Assembly (NCBI GenBank): GCA_964654605.1
Contig: CAZZLW010000032.1
Coordinates: 1 to 25,404 of the forward strand
Origin: Raineya sp964654605
Lineage (GTDB): Bacteria > Bacteroidota > Bacteroidia > Cytophagales > Thermonemataceae
DNA: 25,404 bases
Direction of reading: 5' to 3'
This document shows, piece after piece, positions 23,077 to 25,404 of this stretch. Every line of letters begins with the position of its first letter. Position 1 is the first letter of the stretch. The notes beneath the pieces were generated by a model that saw nothing but the letters and a program-made list of their open reading frames with translations, was not told where the DNA came from and made no database searches. Made by a program: the position numbers and the translations under genes.

Positions 23077-24168
23077 ATGAAAAGGCATTGGGTATACTAC
23101 GTTTTGCTTGCGTTTGGTGCTTTCTCTTGTGCTTCGCAAGGTAGGCTCGTTTCGCAAGGCGATGAATATGATGACGTGTATTTTGTAGGTGATGATGTAA
23201 AAAAAGCAGAAGTTCGCCAAAATCAAAGAGTTTTGGAAAATGACGGCTTGACAAGCGATGCCTACAATAGCGAATACGACCAAAGACCTATCAGCAATTT
23301 TAGCAATCCCGATGCTTTGGATTATCCTGTTACGCAAGGTGGCAGTTTGTATGTACCAATGAACAGCCAAAGTGCCAATTGGAATAATTACAATTCTTGG
23401 AACGATAATCGTTGGAATAGCTGGAATAGTTGGAACACTTGGAATAATTGTTGGAGTTGTAATAGCTGGGGGTATGGTTGGAACTCTTGGAATAACCCTT
23501 ATTGGTATGGCGGCTGGAACAGCCCATATTGGTATAATAGCTGGAATAATCCTTATTGGTATGGTGGAGGTTGGGGCAATCCTTATTGGAATACAGGTTG
23601 GGGCAACGGTTGGTACATAGGTTATAGCTATGGTTGGAACTCTTGGAATAGACCTTGGGGTTGGAATAGTGGTTGGGGCAATACTTGGTCTTGGAACGAT
23701 AACCGCACTCCCCAAAATGTTTATGTAGGTCCGCGTGCTTCGGCTGGCAGAGGTAGCAATTTCATCAGAAACAATCCTAATCCAAGATTGCAACCCAATA
23801 GCAATAATAATAACGATGATAGCAACCAAGGAGGTAGAGTGATTACAGGTGGTAGAACAAGAAACTACTCATCTGATACCTACACGCCTACACAAAGCAA
23901 TGAAGTTCGGACAGGTAGAATAAAAACAGAAAGAACTAATACCAACTCTGAACGCTACAATAATTCCAATTCATCGGAGCGTTATAGGAGCGAAAGCAAC
24001 AATAGAACCTCTTGGGGCAGTAGAAGCAATTCTAATAATTCGTCCTCCTCTTGGAGTAGCGGTAGAGAGAGAAGTTCCTCTTCGGGAAGTTTTAGTAGCG
24101 GAAGAAGCAGTGGCTCATCAGGCGGAAGTTCAGGAGGGGGTAGAACAGGCGGCAGAGGAGGAAGATAA
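23077..24168 (+). CDS. Lipoprotein with a Trp/Asn-rich low-complexity domain
   Basis: 363 residues. The N-terminus MKRHWVYYVLLAFGAFSC is a lipoprotein signal with lipidated C18. Residues about 28-95 are acidic and soluble (DEYDDVYFVGDDVKKAEV). Residues about 100-208 are a low-complexity region dominated by Trp, Asn, Tyr, Gly and Ser: I count 26 Trp in about 107 residues, with repeated NNPYWYGG / NSPYWYNS / GNPYWNTG units and SWN pairs. Residues about 220-290 are Asn/Arg-rich, and from about 310 to the end Ser/Gly/Arg-rich (SSGSSGGSSGGGRTGGRGGR). It should be anchored in the outer membrane or on the surface. Function unknown; adhesive, structural or self-associating behaviour is suggested by composition alone. 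A terminator follows the stop. The long minus-strand ORF across this gene is a shadow of its codon repeats. Confidence 0.85.
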   Translation: MKRHWVYYVLLAFGAFSCASQGRLVSQGDEYDDVYFVGDDVKKAEVRQNQRVLENDGLTSDAYNSEYDQRPISNFSNPDALDYPVTQGGSLYVPMNSQSANWNNYNSWNDNRWNSWNSWNTWNNCWSCNSWGYGWNSWNNPYWYGGWNSPYWYNSWNNPYWYGGGWGNPYWNTGWGNGWYIGYSYGWNSWNRPWGWNSGWGNTWSWNDNRTPQNVYVGPRASAGRGSNFIRNNPNPRLQPNSNNNNDDSNQGGRVITGGRTRNYSSDTYTPTQSNEVRTGRIKTERTNTNSERYNNSNSSERYRSESNNRTSWGSRSNSNNSSSSWSSGRERSSSSGSFSSGRSSGSSGGSSGGGRTGGRGGR

Positions 24169-24187
24169 GCAAACGATTGTTATACAT

Positions 24188-24211
24188 AAAGGCGAGATTT
24201 TACTCGCCTTT
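24188..24211 (+). terminator. Terminator of the Trp-rich lipoprotein gene
   Basis: AAAGGCGAG pairs perfectly with CTCGCCTTT around a 6-base loop, followed by TTTATTTTTT on the plus strand. It overlaps the last codons of the convergent truB. Confidence 0.88.
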
Positions 24212-24874
24212 TTTATTTTTTCTGTAATGAGTTTCTAAATCAGGAATTTTCCAAGCATTTTCCAAGTAAAACTCTCCAATACGTATGCGACAAAGGCTTT
24301 TCAGATAAGCCCCTACACCCAACTTTTCGCCTATATCCCTCACCAAACTACGAATATAAGTGCCTTTGGAGCATACAACACGAAACTCTATTTCAGGGAA
24401 ATTTTCTGCATTTACAATTTCCAGTTCGTAAATATGTATTTTTTTAGGAGTGATTTCTGTACTCTCTCCTTTACGAGCAAGTTCGTACAGCCGCTTTCCA
24501 TCTTTTTTTACAGCGGAATAAATAGGAGGTGTTTGCTCAATTTCTCCCAAAAATTCGGAAAGTATCTTTTTTACATCTTGAGCTTTTAGGTGGCTGGTAT
24601 CTGTTTCGGAATTAAAAGCTGTTTCTAAATCTATGGAGGGAGTAGTTTTGCCCAAAACCAAAGTCCCTGTATATTCCTTTTCTTGGGCTTGGTACAAGGG
24701 TATTTCTTTGGTTTTTTTTCCTGTACAAAGTATAAGCAAACCCGTAGCAAGTGGGTCTAACGTACCTGCGTGTCCTATTTTAGCAACTTTTAAGAGATAT
24801 TTGACTTTTTTGAGGGCTTGAAAAGAAGTCCAACCATAGGGTTTATTTATCAGAATGATTTGGTTCTCTTGCAT
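24200..24874 (-). CDS. truB: tRNA pseudouridine-55 synthase
   Basis: Converts U55 of the T loop of tRNAs to pseudouridine. 224 residues; it has the catalytic domain but is shorter than the about 300-residue enzymes with a full PUA tail. The catalytic aspartate is D40 in GHAGTLDPLATGLL at 34-47. Further family blocks are KPYGWTSF at 11-18, TPPIYSAVKKDGKRLYELAR around 115-134, and CSKGTYIRSLVRDIG at 168-182. The ATG at 24874 gives the usual short N-terminus. Inverted repeat copy C begins 15 bases upstream of it. No strict promoter is visible. Confidence 0.96.
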   Translation of the reverse strand: MQENQIILINKPYGWTSFQALKKVKYLLKVAKIGHAGTLDPLATGLLILCTGKKTKEIPLYQAQEKEYTGTLVLGKTTPSIDLETAFNSETDTSHLKAQDVKKILSEFLGEIEQTPPIYSAVKKDGKRLYELARKGESTEITPKKIHIYELEIVNAENFPEIEFRVVCSKGTYIRSLVRDIGEKLGVGAYLKSLCRIRIGEFYLENAWKIPDLETHYRKNKKGE

Positions 24875-24888
24875 ATTTTACCAATTTT

Positions 24889-25016
24889 GTAAATGTTTAG
24901 GTGTAATTTGTAGTTTAGAAACAGGAAACAGGATTTAGAACATTGGATATTTTGACGGAGTAAAACTTTTACCTCAAACGCTTGAACATTTGAACTTTTT
25001 GAACATAAATAATTAC
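24889..25016 (-). repeat. Dispersed intergenic repeat, copy C (full length, inverted)
   Basis: 128 bases upstream of truB. Read on the minus strand it gives GTAATTATTTATGTTCAAA, then GAGGTAAAAGTTTTACTCCG, AATATCCAATGTTCTAAATC, CTGTTTCCTGTTTCTAAACT and CATTTAC, in the order seen in copies A and B. An 11-base direct repeat, TTACCAATTTT, lies at 24878-24888 and 25013-25023 at the edges and may mark an insertion, though it partly overlaps the repeat itself. Confidence 0.88.
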
Positions 25017-25033
25017 CAATTTTTTCAATAAAA

Positions 25034-25062
25034 AAAGCCTCAAAACTGAATTTTGAGGCTTT
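25034..25062 (-). terminator. Terminator for a minus-strand transcript from the right
   Basis: AAAGCCTCAAAA pairs perfectly over 12 bp with TTTTGAGGCTTT around a 5-base loop. On the minus strand a further T-run follows. The RNA it ends has no visible gene in the window. Confidence 0.75.
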
Positions 25063-25114
25063 GGGGTGGAGTTTGAGGTTCTTGAACCCTTAATTTTAGG
25101 CAACTTTCATTACT

Positions 25115-25150
25115 GAAAAACCCGCTCAAAACGCAAATTAAGCGGTTTTT
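25115..25150. terminator. Bidirectional terminator-like hairpin
   Basis: AAAAACCCGCT pairs with AGCGGTTTTT with one bulged C and a 15-base loop. A U-rich end is available on both strands. It lies upstream of the rightward promoter at 25206. Confidence 0.4.
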
Positions 25151-25189
25151 AACTTACATAGAAAAGTAATAAAATCACAAAATAAAGAA

Positions 25190-25213
25190 ATGTTTGAACC
25201 TATGTTTGAACCT
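25190..25213 (+). repeat. Exact 12-bp tandem duplication over a promoter
   Basis: ATGTTTGAACCT occurs twice without a gap (25190-25201 and 25202-25213). The second copy contains the TTG of the -33 element at 25206-25208. A GAACC-containing palindrome lies about 100 bases upstream. Confidence 0.9.
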
Positions 25214-25235
25214 CAAAAAAATTTGTATATCTTTG
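25206..25235 (+). promoter_or_regulatory. Rightward promoter at the window end
   Basis: TTG at 25206-25208, 19 bases, then TATCTTTG at 25228-25235: an exact match to the Bacteroidota promoter. Its transcript would start near 25242. No ORF follows within the remaining 160 bases, so it serves a gene beyond the edge with a long leader, or a small RNA. Confidence 0.75.
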
Positions 25236-25404
25236 CATTACAGATAGTTAAAACAAATAAGTAAATGAACTTTTGATTTTAATAGGTTAGCACAAAAAAA
25301 AATAGTATTTGCCTTCAAGAACAATTTGCAATTGTTGTTAATTTGTTGTAATTTAGCGGTATAAAATAAAAGCCCCAAACCTTTTGCAGTGGTTTGAAGC
25401 TGAA

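Larger units (their letters stand above)
25017..25404. other. Right-end region without an ORF
   Basis: 388 bases up to the window edge. It holds an intrinsic terminator pointing left (25034-25062), a GGTTC-TT-GAACC palindrome (25077-25088), a terminator-like hairpin (25115-25150), an exact 12-base tandem duplication (25190-25213) and a good rightward promoter (25206-25235). No coding ORF follows the promoter within the window; the first ATG (25265) is followed at once by a stop. An AACAATT-TGC-AATTGTT inverted repeat is at 25320-25336. Confidence 0.6.

Noticed and set aside
23041..23829. Long minus-strand ORF rich in Ile, Pro and Thr
   Set aside because: It lies opposite the Trp/Asn-rich repeats of the plus-strand lipoprotein; its composition is the complement of TGG/AAT-rich codons, and it has no signal, domain or start context.
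25071..25090. GGTTC-type sequence resembling a tRNA T arm
   Set aside because: It is a simple palindrome (GGTTC-TT-GAACC) without a 7-base T loop, acceptor stem or anticodon arm on either side.

Overview
The window reads as a chromosomal segment of an AT-rich bacterium of the phylum Bacteroidota, most like a Cytophagales-type lineage. The evidence is: promoters matching the Bacteroidota form (TTG, a spacer of about 19-20, then TAnnTTTG) at several gene starts; almost no Shine-Dalgarno sequences; and gene content typical of the phylum (a DUF2452 protein, a very short PspC protein, a phosphoserine phosphatase/phosphoglycerate dehydrogenase fusion, and atpA-atpG standing apart from the other ATP synthase genes). 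The lineage call below phylum level is inference. I recognise no tRNA, rRNA, CRISPR array, transposase or phage gene.

Layout. 1-2262 (+): a membrane histidine kinase with a doubtful 5' end, then a DMT-type permease. 2310-5009 (-): a beta-barrel-type outer membrane protein and a beta-CASP metallo-beta-lactamase-fold hydrolase, separated by copy A of a dispersed repeat. 5193-7984 (+): a promoter and a compact four-gene unit, panC - PAP2 phosphatase - DUF2452 - dapF. 8162-10348 (-): pspC-like gene, def, repeat copy B, then a GNAT-like protein. 10401-15183 (+): an OmpA/TPR lipoprotein, atpA, a hairpin plus heptamer array, atpG and a PyrR-like phosphoribosyltransferase. 15226-15537 (-): an unknown protein. 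15866-16821 (+): aat overlapping a small cytochrome b5-like gene. 16900-21559 (-): a small coiled-coil protein, pruA, the serB-serA fusion and a phasin-like protein. 21760-22641 (-): a MerR regulator with a B12-binding-type domain. 23077-24168 (+): a Trp/Asn-rich lipoprotein. 24200-24874 (-): truB, followed by repeat copy C and an ORF-less right end carrying a good promoter.

Most genes are housekeeping: coenzyme A (panC), lysine/peptidoglycan (dapF), N-terminal methionine processing (def), N-end rule (aat), ATP synthase, proline catabolism (pruA), serine synthesis (serB-serA) and tRNA modification (truB). I see no obvious undescribed multi-gene system. The less expected signals are non-coding. 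They are a dispersed repeat of about 128 bp in three copies; seven TACTCNN-like heptamers directly before the atpG start; two intergenic regions with terminators or promoters but no ORF; and an exact 12-bp tandem duplication over a -33 element. Protein-level oddities are the serine-pathway fusion, a lipoprotein segment with 26 tryptophans in about 107 residues, and a MerR protein whose cobalamin motifs are partly changed.
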